Shown: positions 1-15,365 of the stretch, in pieces
How the letters are laid out: every line of letters begins with the position of its first letter
Position numbering within the stretch: position 1 is the stretch's first letter
NCBI RefSeq assembly: GCF_900111315.1
Contig: NZ_FOGU01000007.1
Span: forward strand, 124,001-188,000
DNA from: Tranquillimonas rosea
GTDB lineage: Bacteria > Pseudomonadota > Alphaproteobacteria > Rhodobacterales > Rhodobacteraceae
Length of the DNA: 64,000 nucleotides
Reading direction: 5' to 3'
Program-made: the position numbers and the translations under genes
Notes under the pieces: generated by a model
Databases searched by the model: none
Seen by the model: the letters and a program-made list of their open reading frames with translations, nothing else
Told to the model about the DNA's origin: nothing

Positions 1-1
1 C

Positions 2-190
2 GTCGACATCACCGAGGCCCTGGGCGAGGTCACGCTCCTGTACTTCGAGGCGAAGAAGGGGAGCGAACCCCAGGTCATCGCCAAGCTGCTCGGCATCCAT
101 GCGGGCCTGAAGGGCCGGACGGTGCGGCTGACGGCGGAACCGAAGACGGTGCACCTGTTCCGCAACGGGCAGTCGCTGCTCTATCGGTAA
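2..190 (+). CDS. ABC transporter ATP-binding protein, C-terminal end (partial)
   Basis: Only the last 62 codons are present, entering from the left edge and ending in TAA. The peptide starts VDITEALGEV and ends TVHLFRNGQSLLYR. This matches the TOBE-type regulatory tail of MalK/UgpC-like sugar or glycerol-3-phosphate importer ATPases, where the last beta strand typically carries a (V/L)HLF element. The nucleotide-binding core lies outside the window, so substrate and transporter partners cannot be judged. The family call rests on this short tail alone. Confidence 0.7.
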   Translation, partial: VDITEALGEVTLLYFEAKKGSEPQVIAKLLGIHAGLKGRTVRLTAEPKTVHLFRNGQSLLYR

Positions 191-226
191 CGTAAGGTTA
201 AGTCTTGGCGGCCCAAGCTGGCCGTC

Positions 227-2631
<2,405 letters not shown>

Positions 2632-2684
2632 GGAATGTCAGCGACTTGCGATAGGCTTTTGATGTCGCAGTTGAGGCCACTTCG

Positions 2685-3848
2685 ATGACGCCGGCCGCGA
2701 GGGTAGCGGCGGCAATCGAGGTGCTGGACGAGATCCTTGCCGGCGCGCCGGCGGAAAAGGCGCTCACCGGCTGGGCCCGGCGCAGCCGCTTTGCTGGGTC
2801 CGGAGACCGTGCCGCGATCCGCGATCACGTCTTCGACGCCATCCGGTGCCGCCGCTCTTTCGCGGCACTCGGGGGCGCCGAGACCGGGCGCGGCCTGATG
2901 ATCGGCGCGATGCGGGCGGCGGACACGGACCCCGCCGCCCTCTTCACCGGCGAGGGTCACGCCCCCGCGCCCTTGTCGGCCGCAGACGGGCAGGGCGCGC
3001 CGCCCGAGGGTCGGTTCGCCGCACTCGACTGTCCCGACTGGCTGGGCCCCGAACTGGAGGCGAGCCTCGCCCCCGATTTCGAGCCGGTGATGCAGGCGCT
3101 GCGCCTCCGTGCCCCGGTGACGCTCCGCGTGAACGCGCGCAAGGCGGATGTCGAAGAGGTGCGGCGGGCCTTGACCGACGAAGGCATCGAGGCCAAGCCG
3201 CACCCCCTTGCCAGCATGGCCCTGACCCTCGGCGCCGGCGCCAGGCGCATCGGGAATTCGCCGCTCTACCACGAGGGCTTGGTCGAGATTCAGGACGCGG
3301 CCAGCCAGGCGGTCGTCGAGGCCCTGCCGCTCAGGGACGGCCAGCGCGTGCTCGATCTCTGCGCCGGCGGTGGTGGCAAGACGCTCGCCATGGCGGCACG
3401 GGCCGAACTTGACCTTCACGCCTTCGATATCGCCCCGCGCCGGATGAAGGACCTGCCGGCACGGGCCGACCGAGCGAGCGTCCGCGTGACGCTGCACGAC
3501 CATGACAGCCTCGACCGCGCGGGCACGTTCGACCTGGTGCTCGTGGACGCGCCCTGTTCCGGCAGCGGCAGCTGGCGACGCACCCCGCAGGCCAAGTGGG
3601 ACCTGACGCCGGAGCGCCTCGACGAACTGACGGCGATGCAGGACACGGTGCTGAGTGAGGCAACGGCCCGCACCGCGCAAGGCGGGGTGCTGGCCTATGC
3701 CACCTGCTCGCTGCTGTCGCGTGAGAACGACGCCCGTGTCGCCGCGCTTCGCGCGTCGGAGCCGGGGCTGGACCTGCAATTCGAGCGGCGCTGGACGCCA
3801 CGCGACGGTGGCGATGGCTTCTATCTGGCCGTGATGGATCGCAATTGA
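2685..3848 (+). CDS. RsmB/NOP-family RNA cytosine-C5 methyltransferase
   Basis: This 387-residue SAM-dependent methyltransferase probably makes m5C in 16S rRNA. Motif I is seen as LDLCAGGGGKTL. Motif IV is DAPCSGSGSWRRTP and motif VI is YATCSLL. The two motif cysteines (PCS and TCS) are the resolving and nucleophilic residues of the m5C family. About 130 residues precede the RNA-recognition part and resemble the NusB-like N-terminus of RsmB, though shorter than in E. coli. It lies 53 nt after guaB in the same direction. The rRNA position modified cannot be read from sequence, so no symbol is assigned. Confidence 0.85.
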   Translation: MTPAARVAAAIEVLDEILAGAPAEKALTGWARRSRFAGSGDRAAIRDHVFDAIRCRRSFAALGGAETGRGLMIGAMRAADTDPAALFTGEGHAPAPLSAADGQGAPPEGRFAALDCPDWLGPELEASLAPDFEPVMQALRLRAPVTLRVNARKADVEEVRRALTDEGIEAKPHPLASMALTLGAGARRIGNSPLYHEGLVEIQDAASQAVVEALPLRDGQRVLDLCAGGGGKTLAMAARAELDLHAFDIAPRRMKDLPARADRASVRVTLHDHDSLDRAGTFDLVLVDAPCSGSGSWRRTPQAKWDLTPERLDELTAMQDTVLSEATARTAQGGVLAYATCSLLSRENDARVAALRASEPGLDLQFERRWTPRDGGDGFYLAVMDRN

Positions 3849-3879
3849 TCGAAAGATCGGTTCACGGGCAGGATGTTGG

Positions 3880-3896
3880 TTAAGCCGCTCTTAACC
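3880..3896 (+). promoter_or_regulatory. CtrA-type box upstream of cckA
   Basis: The sequence TTAAGCCGCTCTTAACC is a perfect TTAA-N7-TTAA motif, the established CtrA recognition site of alphaproteobacteria. It sits 44 nt before the cckA start codon. CckA heads the phosphorelay that controls CtrA, so the site would form a feedback loop. The motif is seen directly; CtrA binding is inference. Confidence 0.7.
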
Positions 3897-3939
3897 CCCA
3901 GTTGCGAAGAGGGCGAAACGGAACGATTTCGGCAGGGTC

Positions 3940-6204
3940 ATGCGGTTTTCATCGTCACGTCCAGCGGGGCCGAGGTGGCCGGCTTTCGCGGTTTCGGTTT
4001 CAGGCCTCGTTGTCCTGCTCGGCGTCGTGCTGGTCCTCTCCGGCTTCCCGGCATGGTTCGGTATCGTTGCCGGCACGAGCGGTCTGGCCATGCTCGCGGC
4101 TTTGTGGTGGGCGGACGTGCGCACGCGCGCCGCAGTCCGCGATCTCGCGCGGCAGCTACATGAGGACGACCCCGTGCCCTGCTTCGTGGGCAGCGGCCTG
4201 CGCTCGCTGACGCCGGTCAATGCTGCCGCCCGTGACATCTGCGTCGAGACCGTGCTGTCGACCTACATGGCGCAGCCCGAGAGTTTTCTCGACGAACTGG
4301 GCACCCGTGCCGCCACCGAACGTTACGCCGCCGCCGACCGCCGGCTGAGCGAAACGGCGATTCACGTGACGGCACGGTCGCTTGGCCAGGGGCAGGTTCT
4401 CTGGCGACTGGATGAGCGCCGCGTCGGTCAGACCCACGACCCGGTGCCGCGTGTGGCGCTCGACGCAGAGGACCGTGTGACATGGGCAAGCCCCGCCGTC
4501 CGGACGCTTCTGGGCTTCTCGCCGGAACGGCTGTCCGACTGCCTGGACGAGCTGCCGGTGCGCCAGTTCGGGCTGCACCAGCTTGCCGGCAGCGGCGGGC
4601 AGCGGCAGGTCATCCTGTGCGACCGGGGCCCTGACTGCGGTGGGCGTGACGTCCTGTTCCTGCCCCCGATGGCGACCGAAGGCGATGCCGCGTTCTTCGA
4701 ACGCCTGCCGGTGCCGCTCCTGCGGCTGACCCGCGACGGCAGTGTCCGTCAGGCGAACAGGATGGCAAGAACCCTCCTGGAGATGGAGGCGCAGCAGGAC
4801 TACCTCCTGCGCGAAGTCGTGGACGGCCCCGGCCGCCCGATCCACGACTGGCTCGACGAGGCGTTCGAGCGCAATGGCCCCGGCCGCTCGGAAGTGGTGC
4901 GCGCGATGCTGGCGGCGCAAGAGCTGCACGTCCAGATCACTCTCGGTGCTGTGGAGGACGGCGAAGAGCCCACGATCACCGCCGTCCTCACCGACGCGAC
5001 CGAGCTGAAATCGCTCGAGGCGCAGTTCGTGCAGAGCCAGAAGATGCAGGCGATCGGCCAGCTCGCCGGCGGTGTCGCGCACGACTTCAACAACCTGCTG
5101 ACGGCGATCAGCGGCCATTGCGATCTTCTGCTCTTGCGCCGCGATCCCGGCGATCCGGACTACCCCGATCTCGAACAGATCAACCAGAACACCAACCGGG
5201 CGGCGAGCCTGGTGGGACAACTGCTCGCCTATTCGCGCAAGCAGAACCTCCGGCCGCAACTGCTGGAGGTGCGCGATACCCTGTCGGATCTGACCCACCT
5301 GCTGAACCGGCTGGTCGGGGCCCAGGTCGCGCTGACCTTCCGCCACGATCCCGATCTCCTGATGATCCGGGCGGACAAGCGACAGCTTGAACAGGTGGTA
5401 ATGAACCTCGTCCTCAATGCGCGTGACGCGATGCCGGGCGGCGGCACGATCTCGATCGAGACCCAGGGCGTGACGCTGAACAAGGAGCTTCACCGCGACC
5501 GCGCCGTGGTGGCGCCGGGGCGCTATGTCGTGGTCCGGGTGATCGACGACGGCATCGGTATTCCCGCCGACAAGATCGGCAAGATCTTCGAGCCGTTCTT
5601 CACCACGAAGGGCGTCGGCGAAGGCACCGGTCTGGGCCTCTCGACTGCCTACGGCATCATCAAGCAGACGGGTGGCTACATCTTCGCGGACAGCGCCGAG
5701 GGCAAGGGGACCACCTTCACGCTCTATTTCCCGGCCTATTCGCGTCCTGTAGACCTGACGCCGTCCGAACCTCGGGCAGAGGCGGTCAGGGACAATGCCC
5801 GCGCCAGCGGCACCGTCCTGCTGGTCGAGGACGAGGCTCCGGTCCGCGCCTTCGCGGCCCGTGCACTGCGGATGCGGGGCCTGAAGGTGATCGAGGCGGC
5901 GAACGCCGAGGACGCGCTCGCGCTGCTCGAGGACGCGGAGCTGTCGGTCGACGTGTTCGTCAGCGATGTCATCATGCCGGGAATCGACGGCCCGACATGG
6001 GTCGCCCAGGCGCTGGAACGCCGCCCCGGAACACGCACGGTCTTCGTCTCGGGCTATGCCGCCGAGAGCCTGTCCGAGGCACAGCTCCGAATCCCCCACT
6101 CGGTGTTCCTGCAGAAGCCGTTCTCGCTGGCGCAGCTGGTCGCTTCAGTGAAGGACCGGATCGAGGACGCCGCGTGGGCCGAGCGGGAAACGGAGGACGC
6201 GTAG
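3940..6204 (+). CDS. cckA: Hybrid sensor histidine kinase CckA
   Basis: This 754-residue membrane-anchored hybrid kinase feeds phosphate via ChpT to CtrA, and in Rhodobacterales influences motility, gene-transfer-agent production and cell cycle. Two hydrophobic segments lie near the N-terminus (about residues 15-55), followed by a PAS-like region. The H-box [11 protein letters not shown] has His381. The ATPase boxes are N ([10 protein letters not shown]), G1 (DDGIG) and G2 (GTGLGL). A C-terminal receiver domain starts at LLVEDEAPV, with phospho-acceptor Asp676 in VSDVIMPG and a conserved Lys in FLQKPF. The [15 protein letters not shown]-box and domain order are characteristic of CckA. The start is ATG 3940 with a weak GCAGGG upstream; a CtrA box lies upstream. 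Confidence 0.9.
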   Translation: MRFSSSRPAGPRWPAFAVSVSGLVVLLGVVLVLSGFPAWFGIVAGTSGLAMLAALWWADVRTRAAVRDLARQLHEDDPVPCFVGSGLRSLTPVNAAARDICVETVLSTYMAQPESFLDELGTRAATERYAAADRRLSETAIHVTARSLGQGQVLWRLDERRVGQTHDPVPRVALDAEDRVTWASPAVRTLLGFSPERLSDCLDELPVRQFGLHQLAGSGGQRQVILCDRGPDCGGRDVLFLPPMATEGDAAFFERLPVPLLRLTRDGSVRQANRMARTLLEMEAQQDYLLREVVDGPGRPIHDWLDEAFERNGPGRSEVVRAMLAAQELHVQITLGAVEDGEEPTITAVLTDATELKSLEAQFVQSQKMQAIGQLAGGVAHDFNNLLTAISGHCDLLLLRRDPGDPDYPDLEQINQNTNRAASLVGQLLAYSRKQNLRPQLLEVRDTLSDLTHLLNRLVGAQVALTFRHDPDLLMIRADKRQLEQVVMNLVLNARDAMPGGGTISIETQGVTLNKELHRDRAVVAPGRYVVVRVIDDGIGIPADKIGKIFEPFFTTKGVGEGTGLGLSTAYGIIKQTGGYIFADSAEGKGTTFTLYFPAYSRPVDLTPSEPRAEAVRDNARASGTVLLVEDEAPVRAFAARALRMRGLKVIEAANAEDALALLEDAELSVDVFVSDVIMPGIDGPTWVAQALERRPGTRTVFVSGYAAESLSEAQLRIPHSVFLQKPFSLAQLVASVKDRIEDAAWAERETEDA

Positions 6205-6211
6205 GCGTCAG

Positions 6212-6228
6212 GTAAGCCATTGTTAACC
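6212..6228 (+). promoter_or_regulatory. Degenerate CtrA-like box between cckA and recA
   Basis: GTAA-GCCATTG-TTAACC has the TTAA-N7-TTAACC layout with one mismatch in the left half. It lies just after the cckA stop and 134 nt before recA. A further isolated TTAA half site is at 6252-6255. It is a candidate site only. Confidence 0.35.
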
Positions 6229-6258
6229 CCACAAGGCGACCCTTGCGTCAGTTAAGGC

Positions 6259-6287
6259 TTGATTTGTTCCTCTTTTGATCCGATATC
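6259..6287 (+). promoter_or_regulatory. Candidate recA promoter
   Basis: TTGATT (6259-6264) is separated by 17 nt from GATATC (6282-6287). The -35 is good and the -10 is poor. The LexA box at 6296-6310 would lie at about the transcription start, which is a suitable repressor position. An imperfect GTTC-N7-GATC (6266-6280) lies inside the spacer. Confidence 0.4.
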
Positions 6288-6295
6288 TCATTGCG

Positions 6296-6310
6296 GAACA
6301 AGAGGCGAAC
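6296..6310 (+). promoter_or_regulatory. LexA (SOS) box, direct-repeat type
   Basis: GAACAAGAGGCGAAC is a perfect GAAC-N7-GAAC, that is, GTTC-N7-GTTC read on the other strand. This is the established LexA box of Rhodobacter and other alphaproteobacteria, unlike the palindromic enterobacterial box. It lies 52 nt before the recA start codon. Confidence 0.8.
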
Positions 6311-6361
6311 ATCAGCAGTCATTGCCGCTCGTCCGACGGTATGAAATAAGGATCGCAACAC

Positions 6362-7438
<1,077 letters not shown>

Positions 7439-7467
7439 GGCACGCGTCCTCTTCGGACGACGCCGGA

Positions 7468-7495
7468 AAAGGGCCGCGCTCCGCCGCGGCCCTTT
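7468..7495 (+). terminator. Intrinsic terminator after recA
   Basis: A perfect 11-bp hairpin: AAAGGGCCGCG (7468-7478), 6-nt loop, CGCGGCCCTTT (7485-7495), 30 nt after the recA stop. The flanking A and T triplets are consistent with a terminator acting mainly on recA transcripts. Confidence 0.8.
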
Positions 7496-7591
7496 CGCGT
7501 TCGGGTCCGTGCCGGAGCGAGCGGTGGACAGCCCCCCGGCCGCCCGGTAAACGAGCGGAAACCCACGCTCCAGCCAGGACCGACGCCGACG

Positions 7592-10252
7592 ATGCCCAGC
7601 CTGAACGACATCCGCTCCACCTTCCTCGACTACTTCGCGCGTCAGGATCACGCGGTGGTCGACAGTTCGCCGCTCGTGCCGCGCAACGACCCCACGCTTA
7701 TGTTCGTCAACGCGGGCATGGTCCAGTTCAAGAACCTCTTCACGGGGCTCGAGACGCGCGATTACACCCGCGCCGCGACCAGTCAGAAATGCGTTCGCGC
7801 CGGCGGCAAGCACAACGATCTCGACAACGTCGGCTACACCGCCCGACACCACACGTTCTTCGAGATGCTGGGCAATTTCAGCTTCGGCGACTATTTCAAG
7901 GAACAGGCGATCCCGTTCGCGTGGGACCTGATCACCAAGGAATTCGGTATCGACCCGGAGCGCCTGCTGGTCACCATCTATCACACGGATGACGAGGCCG
8001 CGGCGATCTGGAAGAAATACGCCGGTCTGCCGGACGAGCGGATCATCCGCATCCCGACCTCCGACAACTTCTGGGCGATGGGCGATACCGGCCCCTGCGG
8101 CCCCTGTTCCGAGATCTTCTACGATCACGGCCCCGAGATCCCCGGCGGCCCGCCGGGAAGCCCGGACGAGGACGGCGACCGCTTCATCGAGATCTGGAAC
8201 CTCGTCTTCATGCAATTCGAGCAGATGGAGGACGGCACCCGCCGCGATCTCCCGAAGCCCTCGATCGACACCGGTATGGGGCTCGAGCGGATCGGGGCGC
8301 TGCTCCAGGGCAAGCACGACAATTACGACACCGACCTGATGCGCCACCTGATCGAGGCGTCGGCCCATGCCACCAGCGCCGATCCCGACGGTCCGGGCAA
8401 CGTGCATCACCGGGTGATCGCCGACCACCTGCGCTCCACCTCGTTCCTGATGGCCGACGGCGTGCTGCCCTCGAACGACGGCCGCGGCTATGTGCTGCGT
8501 CGGATCATGCGCCGGGCGATGCGCCACGCGCACCTGCTGGGCACCCAGGACCCGGTCATGCACCGCCTCGTGCCGGCCCTCGTGCGCGAGATGGGCCAGG
8601 CCTATCCCGAACTCGGCCGTGCGCAGCCGATGATCGAAGAGACGCTGCTGAGCGAAGAGACCCGCTTCCGCCAGACGCTCGACCGCGGCCTTCGGATGCT
8701 GGACGACGAGCTCGGCAAGCTGCCCGAGGGAAAGGCGCTGCCGGGTGAGGTCGCCTTCAAGCTCTACGACACCTACGGCTTCCCGCTGGACCTGACGCAG
8801 GACGCGTTGCGCGAACGCGGCCGCGAGGTGCAGATCGCGGGCTTCGATTCCGCGATGGCCGAGCAGAAGGCCAAGGCCCGCGCGTCCTGGTCCGGATCGG
8901 GCGAGACGGCCGAATCGCCGATCTGGTTCGACCTGGCCGACGACCACGGCACGACCGAGTTCCTCGGCTACGAGACCGAGAGCGCCGAGGCACAGATCCT
9001 CGACATCGTCGTCGGCGGCACGGCGCAGGACAAGGCCGCCGAAGGCACCGAGCTGCAGCTCGTCGTGAACCAGACCCCGTTCTACGCCGAGGCCGGCGGC
9101 CAGGTGGGCGACACGGGCACCGTTCGGACCGATGCCGGGACGGTCACCGTGACCGACACCCGCAAGATCGCCGGGCTCCACGTGCATTTCGGCAAGGTGA
9201 CCGATGGCGCTGTCTCCAAGGGCGAGGCCGCCCGTCTGGAGGTGGATCACGACCGCCGCACGGCGATCCGCGCCAACCACTCGGCCACGCATCTCCTGCA
9301 CGAGGCGCTGCGCCGCGCGCTCGGTGAGCATGTCGCGCAGCGGGGCTCGCTCAACGCGCCGGACCGCCTGCGCTTCGACTTCTCGCACGCCAAGGCGCTG
9401 ACCGCCGAAGAGATGACGCAGGTCGAGGACGAGGTGAACGCCTATGTCCGCCAGAACACCGCCGTCGAGACGCGCATCATGACGCCCGACGACGCTCGCG
9501 CCCTCGGGGCCCAGGCGCTCTTCGGCGAGAAATACGGCGACGAGGTGCGCGTCGTCTCCATGGGCCGGGCCGACACCGGCAAGGGCACCGACCGGCAGAC
9601 CTACTCGATCGAGCTCTGCGGCGGCACCCATGTCACCCGCACCGGCGATATCGGCACCTTCGTCCTGCTGGGCGACAGCGCCTCCTCCGCCGGTGTCCGC
9701 CGTGTCGAGGCGCTGACCGGCGCCGCCGCCTTCCGCCACCTGTCCGACCAGGATCACCGCGTCGCCGCAGCGGCCTCGGCGCTTAAGGCGCGCCCGGAGG
9801 ACCTGACCGACCGGATCAAGGCCCTTCAGGACGAGCGCCGCGGCCTGCAGAACGAGGTTGCCGAACTCCGCCGCCAGCTGGCGGTGGGCGGTGGCTCGGG
9901 CGCGGACGCACCGCCGCCGCGGGACGTGGCCGGCGTGCCGTTCCTCTCGCAGGTGCTGCAGGGCGTCACCGGCAAGGATCTGCCCGCCCTCATCGACCAG
10001 ATGAAGGACCGCATGGGCTCGGGCGCCGTGCTGCTGATCGCCGACGCCGACGGCAAGGCCGCGGTCGCCGCGGGCGTGACCGATGACCTGACCGCCCGCG
10101 TCTCGGCGGTCGACCTCGTCAGGGCGGCCGTGGCCGAACTGGGCGGCAAGGGCGGCGGCGGCCGTCCCGACATGGCCCAGGGCGGCGGCAAGGAGCCCGG
10201 CAACGCCGACGCCGCGATCGCCGCGGCCGAAAAAGTGATGGAGGGATCATGA
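7592..10252 (+). CDS. alaS: Alanyl-tRNA synthetase
   Basis: AlaS charges tRNA-Ala. The 886-residue protein has the class II synthetase core ([15 protein letters not shown] and GNFSFGDYF). The editing domain has its zinc/active-site [11 protein letters not shown] and CGGTH motifs. A C-terminal coiled coil ([17 protein letters not shown]) leads into a Gly-rich C-Ala domain ending near [14 protein letters not shown]. All family domains are present in order. The ATG at 7592 gives the canonical N-terminus [14 protein letters not shown]. Its TGA stop overlaps the ATG of the next gene by 4 nt, so translational coupling is likely. Confidence 0.98.
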   Translation: MPSLNDIRSTFLDYFARQDHAVVDSSPLVPRNDPTLMFVNAGMVQFKNLFTGLETRDYTRAATSQKCVRAGGKHNDLDNVGYTARHHTFFEMLGNFSFGDYFKEQAIPFAWDLITKEFGIDPERLLVTIYHTDDEAAAIWKKYAGLPDERIIRIPTSDNFWAMGDTGPCGPCSEIFYDHGPEIPGGPPGSPDEDGDRFIEIWNLVFMQFEQMEDGTRRDLPKPSIDTGMGLERIGALLQGKHDNYDTDLMRHLIEASAHATSADPDGPGNVHHRVIADHLRSTSFLMADGVLPSNDGRGYVLRRIMRRAMRHAHLLGTQDPVMHRLVPALVREMGQAYPELGRAQPMIEETLLSEETRFRQTLDRGLRMLDDELGKLPEGKALPGEVAFKLYDTYGFPLDLTQDALRERGREVQIAGFDSAMAEQKAKARASWSGSGETAESPIWFDLADDHGTTEFLGYETESAEAQILDIVVGGTAQDKAAEGTELQLVVNQTPFYAEAGGQVGDTGTVRTDAGTVTVTDTRKIAGLHVHFGKVTDGAVSKGEAARLEVDHDRRTAIRANHSATHLLHEALRRALGEHVAQRGSLNAPDRLRFDFSHAKALTAEEMTQVEDEVNAYVRQNTAVETRIMTPDDARALGAQALFGEKYGDEVRVVSMGRADTGKGTDRQTYSIELCGGTHVTRTGDIGTFVLLGDSASSAGVRRVEALTGAAAFRHLSDQDHRVAAAASALKARPEDLTDRIKALQDERRGLQNEVAELRRQLAVGGGSGADAPPPRDVAGVPFLSQVLQGVTGKDLPALIDQMKDRMGSGAVLLIADADGKAAVAAGVTDDLTARVSAVDLVRAAVAELGGKGGGGRPDMAQGGGKEPGNADAAIAAAEKVMEGS

Positions 10253-10533
10253 GCGCACTCTGGATCGCGCATGTCGACGTGTCCGATGCCGAGGCCTATG
10301 GCCGCTACGCCAAACTCGCGACCGAGGCGATCGCGGCCCATGGTGGCGCCTTCCTCGCGCGCGGCAGCCGCACGGTGCATCTCGAGGGACGGGAATGGCC
10401 ACGCAATGTCGTGGCGCGGTTTCCCTCCGTGGAGGATGCGGTCGCCTGCTACAACTCCGACCTCTACCAAGAGGCTCTGAGCCACGCCAAGGGCGCGGCC
10501 GAACGCGACCTGATGGTTGTGGAGGAGAGCTGA
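10249..10533 (+). CDS. DUF1330 family protein
   Basis: A 94-residue soluble protein of the ferredoxin-like dimeric alpha/beta barrel fold. It contains the family-typical [24 protein letters not shown] and a second-half pattern ending in [12 protein letters not shown]1330 members are widespread small proteins with no agreed function. It is translationally coupled to alaS (ATGA overlap), and its own stop overlaps the likely start of the MOSC gene. Confidence 0.75.
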   Translation: MSALWIAHVDVSDAEAYGRYAKLATEAIAAHGGAFLARGSRTVHLEGREWPRNVVARFPSVEDAVACYNSDLYQEALSHAKGAAERDLMVVEES

Positions 10534-11006
10534 CCACGCTCTCCATCGGCGAACTGTCGGCGCGGCATGCCCGCAACGGCCGGATCGACTGGATCGGCCT
10601 TCGCCCGTCCCGTCGTGCGCCGCTCGAATCCGTTTCGGCGGTCGACATCACTCCGGACGGCCTCGCCGGCGACCATGCTCGCCCCGGCAAACGCGCCCTC
10701 ACGCTCCTCCAGGCCGAGCATCTTCCGGTCATCGCCGCGCTGGCCGGACACGCCGAGGTCCAGCCCGAAACACTCCAACGGAACCTGGTGATCTCGGGCC
10801 TCAACCTGTCGGCTTGCCGCGGTGTGGACCTCGCACTCGGCACCGCCCGCATCCGCGTCACCGGCCCCTGCGCGCCCTGTTCGCGGATGGAAGCGGCCCT
10901 CGGCCACGGCGGCTATACCGCCATGCGCGGCCACGGCGGCTGGTGCGCAACAATCCTCACACCCGGCCGCATCGCGGTAGGAGACACGATCCGCCCAGCC
11001 CCCTGA
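10530..11006 (+). CDS. MOSC domain protein
   Basis: The frame encodes a roughly 158-residue single MOSC domain (molybdenum cofactor sulfurase C-terminal type). It shows DGLAGDHARPGKRALTL, VQPETLQRNLVISGLNL and the conserved GPCAPCSRMEAALG, whose cysteines are the hallmark of the family. MOSC proteins are thought to handle sulfur or bind Mo-cofactor. The start is unusual: no ATG or GTG lies at the right place. A CTG at 10530, 4 nt after GGAGG (10521-10525) and overlapping the preceding TGA, fits best. An in-frame ATG at 10395 would bury 45 codons inside the previous gene. The domain is certain; the start is not. Confidence 0.75.
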   Translation: MTTLSIGELSARHARNGRIDWIGLRPSRRAPLESVSAVDITPDGLAGDHARPGKRALTLLQAEHLPVIAALAGHAEVQPETLQRNLVISGLNLSACRGVDLALGTARIRVTGPCAPCSRMEAALGHGGYTAMRGHGGWCATILTPGRIAVGDTIRPAP

Positions 11007-11009
11007 CCC

Positions 11010-11083
11010 CACCTTCTTCTGCCCCGAAATATCCCGGGGTCGCGGGGCAGAGCCCCGCGCACGCGCCGGCCAGCGGCCGGCGC
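11010..11083. repeat. Rhodobacterales-type repeat with hairpins, copy 1
   Basis: A 30-nt block at 11010-11039 (core GCCCCGAAATATCCCGGGG) is followed by two perfect hairpins: GCGGGGC-AGA-GCCCCGC (11042-11058) and GCGCCGGCC-AGC-GGCCGGCGC (11063-11083). The block recurs without mismatch in reverse orientation at 16812-16841. It sits between the convergent MOSC and typA genes, where the hairpins could terminate transcription. I remember close variants of this repeat as abundant in Rhodobacterales genomes. Confidence 0.75.
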
Positions 11084-11126
11084 AATGCTCGTGCGCCGCG
11101 CGTCAGCGCGGCTCCGGTGGAAAACC

Positions 11127-12944
<1,818 letters not shown>

Positions 12945-13009
12945 GTAAACTGCCTTTTCGCGGAAGCGTCCGGCGGGCCTTAACGTGCAGGGCCGTCGAT
13001 GGCCAGCGC

Positions 13010-13345
13010 CTAGTGCTGCGTGTTCGAGGAAAACAGGTGAATGACGAGGATGCCGGCGATGATCAGCGCGATGCCGATCAGCGCGGGCAGGTCCAGCGTC
13101 TGCCGGAACAGGACATAGCCGATCGCGGCGATGAACACGATCCCGAGCCCCGACCAGATCGCGTAGACGATGCCCACCGGCATGTATTTCAACGCCATGG
13201 CCATCAGCCAGAACGACAGGCCGTAGCCCACCAGCACCACGAGCGAGGGGCCGAGGCGGGTGAATTGCTGGCTCATCTGCAGCGCCGTCGTACCGATGGT
13301 CTCGGTCGCGATGGCAAGGATCAGGTACACGTACTGCACCGGCAT
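13010..13345 (-). CDS. Small multidrug resistance (SMR) transporter, EmrE-like
   Basis: A 111-residue inner-membrane protein with four predicted helices. Family hallmarks are the proton/substrate-coupling Glu in helix 1 (ATETIGTTALQ, Glu15) and GLGIVFIAAIGYVLFRQ in helix 3/4. The sequence resembles the EmrE/QacE branch rather than the Gdx branch. SMR proteins work as antiparallel dimers exporting cationic toxicants or guanidinium. No partner SMR gene is adjacent; upstream in the same orientation is a YitT protein. Confidence 0.88.
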   Translation of the reverse strand: MPVQYVYLILAIATETIGTTALQMSQQFTRLGPSLVVLVGYGLSFWLMAMALKYMPVGIVYAIWSGLGIVFIAAIGYVLFRQTLDLPALIGIALIIAGILVIHLFSSNTQH

Positions 13346-13404
13346 GGGGCTCTCCGATGTGGAATCCCCCGTCTCCTAGACGTCGCGGCGGCGAAGGAAA
13401 AGCC

Positions 13405-14016
13405 TCAGGTCGCCACGTAGCGGTCGCGGCGGTGGTTGAAGGCGATTGTCATGTTCAGGACGAAAGCGCCCAAAAGCGACCAGATCACCACGTCGAGCGG
13501 GAACAGGAACAGGGCGGTGGCGAAGATCACCACGTCGGCGATCAGCTGGACATAGCCCGCGCGGAACCCGGTCGTGTCCTGCACCAGAAGCGCGACGACG
13601 CCCAACCCGCCCAGCGACCCGCGGTGCCGGAACATCGCCAGTATCCCGATCCCTGTGGTGGCGCCGAACATCAGGGCGGCCAGCCATGTCTCGAGCCGCG
13701 CGATCTCGAACCCCATGGGGAGCAGGTCCGTCAGTACCGACAGAAGCGTCACCGAGATCAGCGACTTGACGGTGAATTCCAGTCCCAAACGGCGATAGGC
13801 CAGAACGTAGAACGGCAGGTTGATGACGAAGAAGATCGTGCCGAAGGAAAAGCCGGTGACATAGGACAGGATCACCGCGATCCCGGCTGTCTGGCCCGTG
13901 ATCAGTCCGGCATGGGTCAGGATCGTCAGACCGATCGAGCACAGGAAGACACCCAGCCCCAGGCCCTGCACATCGTCGGTCAGGCTGTGCCTGACCTGCT
14001 CTTCATCGATTTCCAT
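13405..14016 (-). CDS. YitT family membrane protein
   Basis: A 203-residue polytopic membrane protein with about five hydrophobic segments. It has the typical GLITGQTAGIAVILSYVTG turn and FFVINLPFYVLAY. YitT proteins are common but functionally uncharacterised. The frame ends 60 nt upstream of the SMR gene on the same strand, so the two may be cotranscribed. The start MEIDEEQ is the first ATG. Confidence 0.78.
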   Translation of the reverse strand: MEIDEEQVRHSLTDDVQGLGLGVFLCSIGLTILTHAGLITGQTAGIAVILSYVTGFSFGTIFFVINLPFYVLAYRRLGLEFTVKSLISVTLLSVLTDLLPMGFEIARLETWLAALMFGATTGIGILAMFRHRGSLGGLGVVALLVQDTTGFRAGYVQLIADVVIFATALFLFPLDVVIWSLLGAFVLNMTIAFNHRRDRYVAT

Positions 14017-14062
14017 TGGACAGACCTAATCCACCGTGCGGCTGCCGGCCAAGGGCCGGACG

Positions 14063-14090
14063 AAAAAGGGGCCGGCGCATGGCCGGCCCC
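14063..14090 (-). terminator. Intrinsic terminator of icd
   Basis: On the minus strand GGGGCCGGC-CATGC-GCCGGCCCC is followed directly by TTTTT, a textbook rho-independent terminator 35 nt after the icd stop codon. Confidence 0.92.
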
Positions 14091-14124
14091 CGTGGCTGTG
14101 CTGCCCAAAAACTGGACGTTCGCC

Positions 14125-15336
14125 TCAGTTGAGGGCTTTCTGCAGGTTCTCGTCGATCTTGTCGAGGAAACCCTGCGTGGTCAGCCAGCCCTGGTCGGGG
14201 CCGACCAGAAGGGCGAGGTCCTTGGTCATATGGCCGCTTTCCACGGTCTCGACGACGACGCGCTCGAGCGTCTCGGCGAAGTGCTTGAGGTCGTCGTTCT
14301 TGTCGAGGTCGGCGCGGTGCTTGAGGCCGCCGGTCCAGGCGTAGATCGACGCGACCGAGTTGGTCGAGGTCTGCTCGCCGCGCTGGTGCTGGCGGAAGTG
14401 GCGCGTGACCGTGCCGTGCGCGGCCTCGGCCTCGACCACCTTGCCGTCGGGCGTCATCAGCTGCGAGGTCATCAGGCCGAGCGAGCCGAAGCCCTGTGCG
14501 ACCGTATCCGACTGCACGTCGCCGTCGTAGTTCTTGCAGGCCCAGACATAGCCGCCCGACCACTTCATCGCGGCGGCGACCATGTCGTCGATCAGGCGGT
14601 GCTCGTAGGTGATGCCGGCCTTCTCGAACTTGTCCTTGAACTCGGTGTCGTAGACCTCCTGGAACAGGTCCTTGAAGCGGCCGTCATAGACCTTGAGGAT
14701 GGTGTTCTTGGTCGACAGGTAGACCGGCCAGCCAAGGCTGAGGCCGTAGTTGAACGAGGCGCGGGCGAAGTCGCGGATCGACTCGTCGAGGTTGTACATG
14801 CCCATGTACACGCCGGCCGACGGAGCGTCGTAGACCTCTTCCTCGATCTCGGTGCCGTCCTCGCCGACGAATTTCATCGACAGCTTGCCCGGTCCGGGGA
14901 ACTTGATGTCGGTGGCGCGATACTGGTCGCCGAAGGCGTGACGGCCGATGACGATGGGCTGGGTCCAGCCGGGGACGAGCCGGGGGACGTTTTGGCAGAT
15001 GATCGGCGCGCGGAAGACGACGCCGCCGAGGATGTTGCGGATCGTGCCGTTGGGCGAGCGGTACATACGCTTGAGCTTGAACTCTTCCATCCGCCCCTCG
15101 TCGGGGGTGATGGTGGCGCATTTCACGCCGACGCCGATTTCCTTGATCTTGTTGGCCGCGTCGACGGTGATCTGGTCGTCTGTGTCGTCGCGCGCCTCGA
15201 TGCCCAGATCGTAGTAGAGCAGGTCGATGTCGAGATAGGGCAGGATCAGCTTCTGCTTGATGAAGTCCCAGATGATCCGGGTCATCTCGTCGCCGTCGAG
15301 CTCGACGACGGGGTTTTCCACCTTGATTTTCGCCAT
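14125..15336 (-). CDS. icd: NADP-dependent isocitrate dehydrogenase
   Basis: It catalyses oxidative decarboxylation of isocitrate to 2-oxoglutarate in the TCA cycle. The roughly 403-residue protein is of the eukaryote-like homodimeric type: [20 protein letters not shown] at the start, [13 protein letters not shown], and the [16 protein letters not shown] metal/substrate region. The NADP-discriminating [16 protein letters not shown] is present. I chose the ATG at 15336, preceded by AAGGGA at about 9 nt; a second ATG four codons upstream lies within this Shine-Dalgarno region. It is monocistronic, with its own terminator. Confidence 0.97.
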   Translation of the reverse strand: MAKIKVENPVVELDGDEMTRIIWDFIKQKLILPYLDIDLLYYDLGIEARDDTDDQITVDAANKIKEIGVGVKCATITPDEGRMEEFKLKRMYRSPNGTIRNILGGVVFRAPIICQNVPRLVPGWTQPIVIGRHAFGDQYRATDIKFPGPGKLSMKFVGEDGTEIEEEVYDAPSAGVYMGMYNLDESIRDFARASFNYGLSLGWPVYLSTKNTILKVYDGRFKDLFQEVYDTEFKDKFEKAGITYEHRLIDDMVAAAMKWSGGYVWACKNYDGDVQSDTVAQGFGSLGLMTSQLMTPDGKVVEAEAAHGTVTRHFRQHQRGEQTSTNSVASIYAWTGGLKHRADLDKNDDLKHFAETLERVVVETVESGHMTKDLALLVGPDQGWLTTQGFLDKIDENLQKALN

Positions 15337-15365
15337 GGGGCACACATCCCTTGCGGTTGAACGGG

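Noticed and set aside
13357-15360. Long plus-strand frame antisense to icd and the YitT gene
   Set aside because: Shadow of the minus-strand genes; it runs through the icd terminator and contains no family signature.
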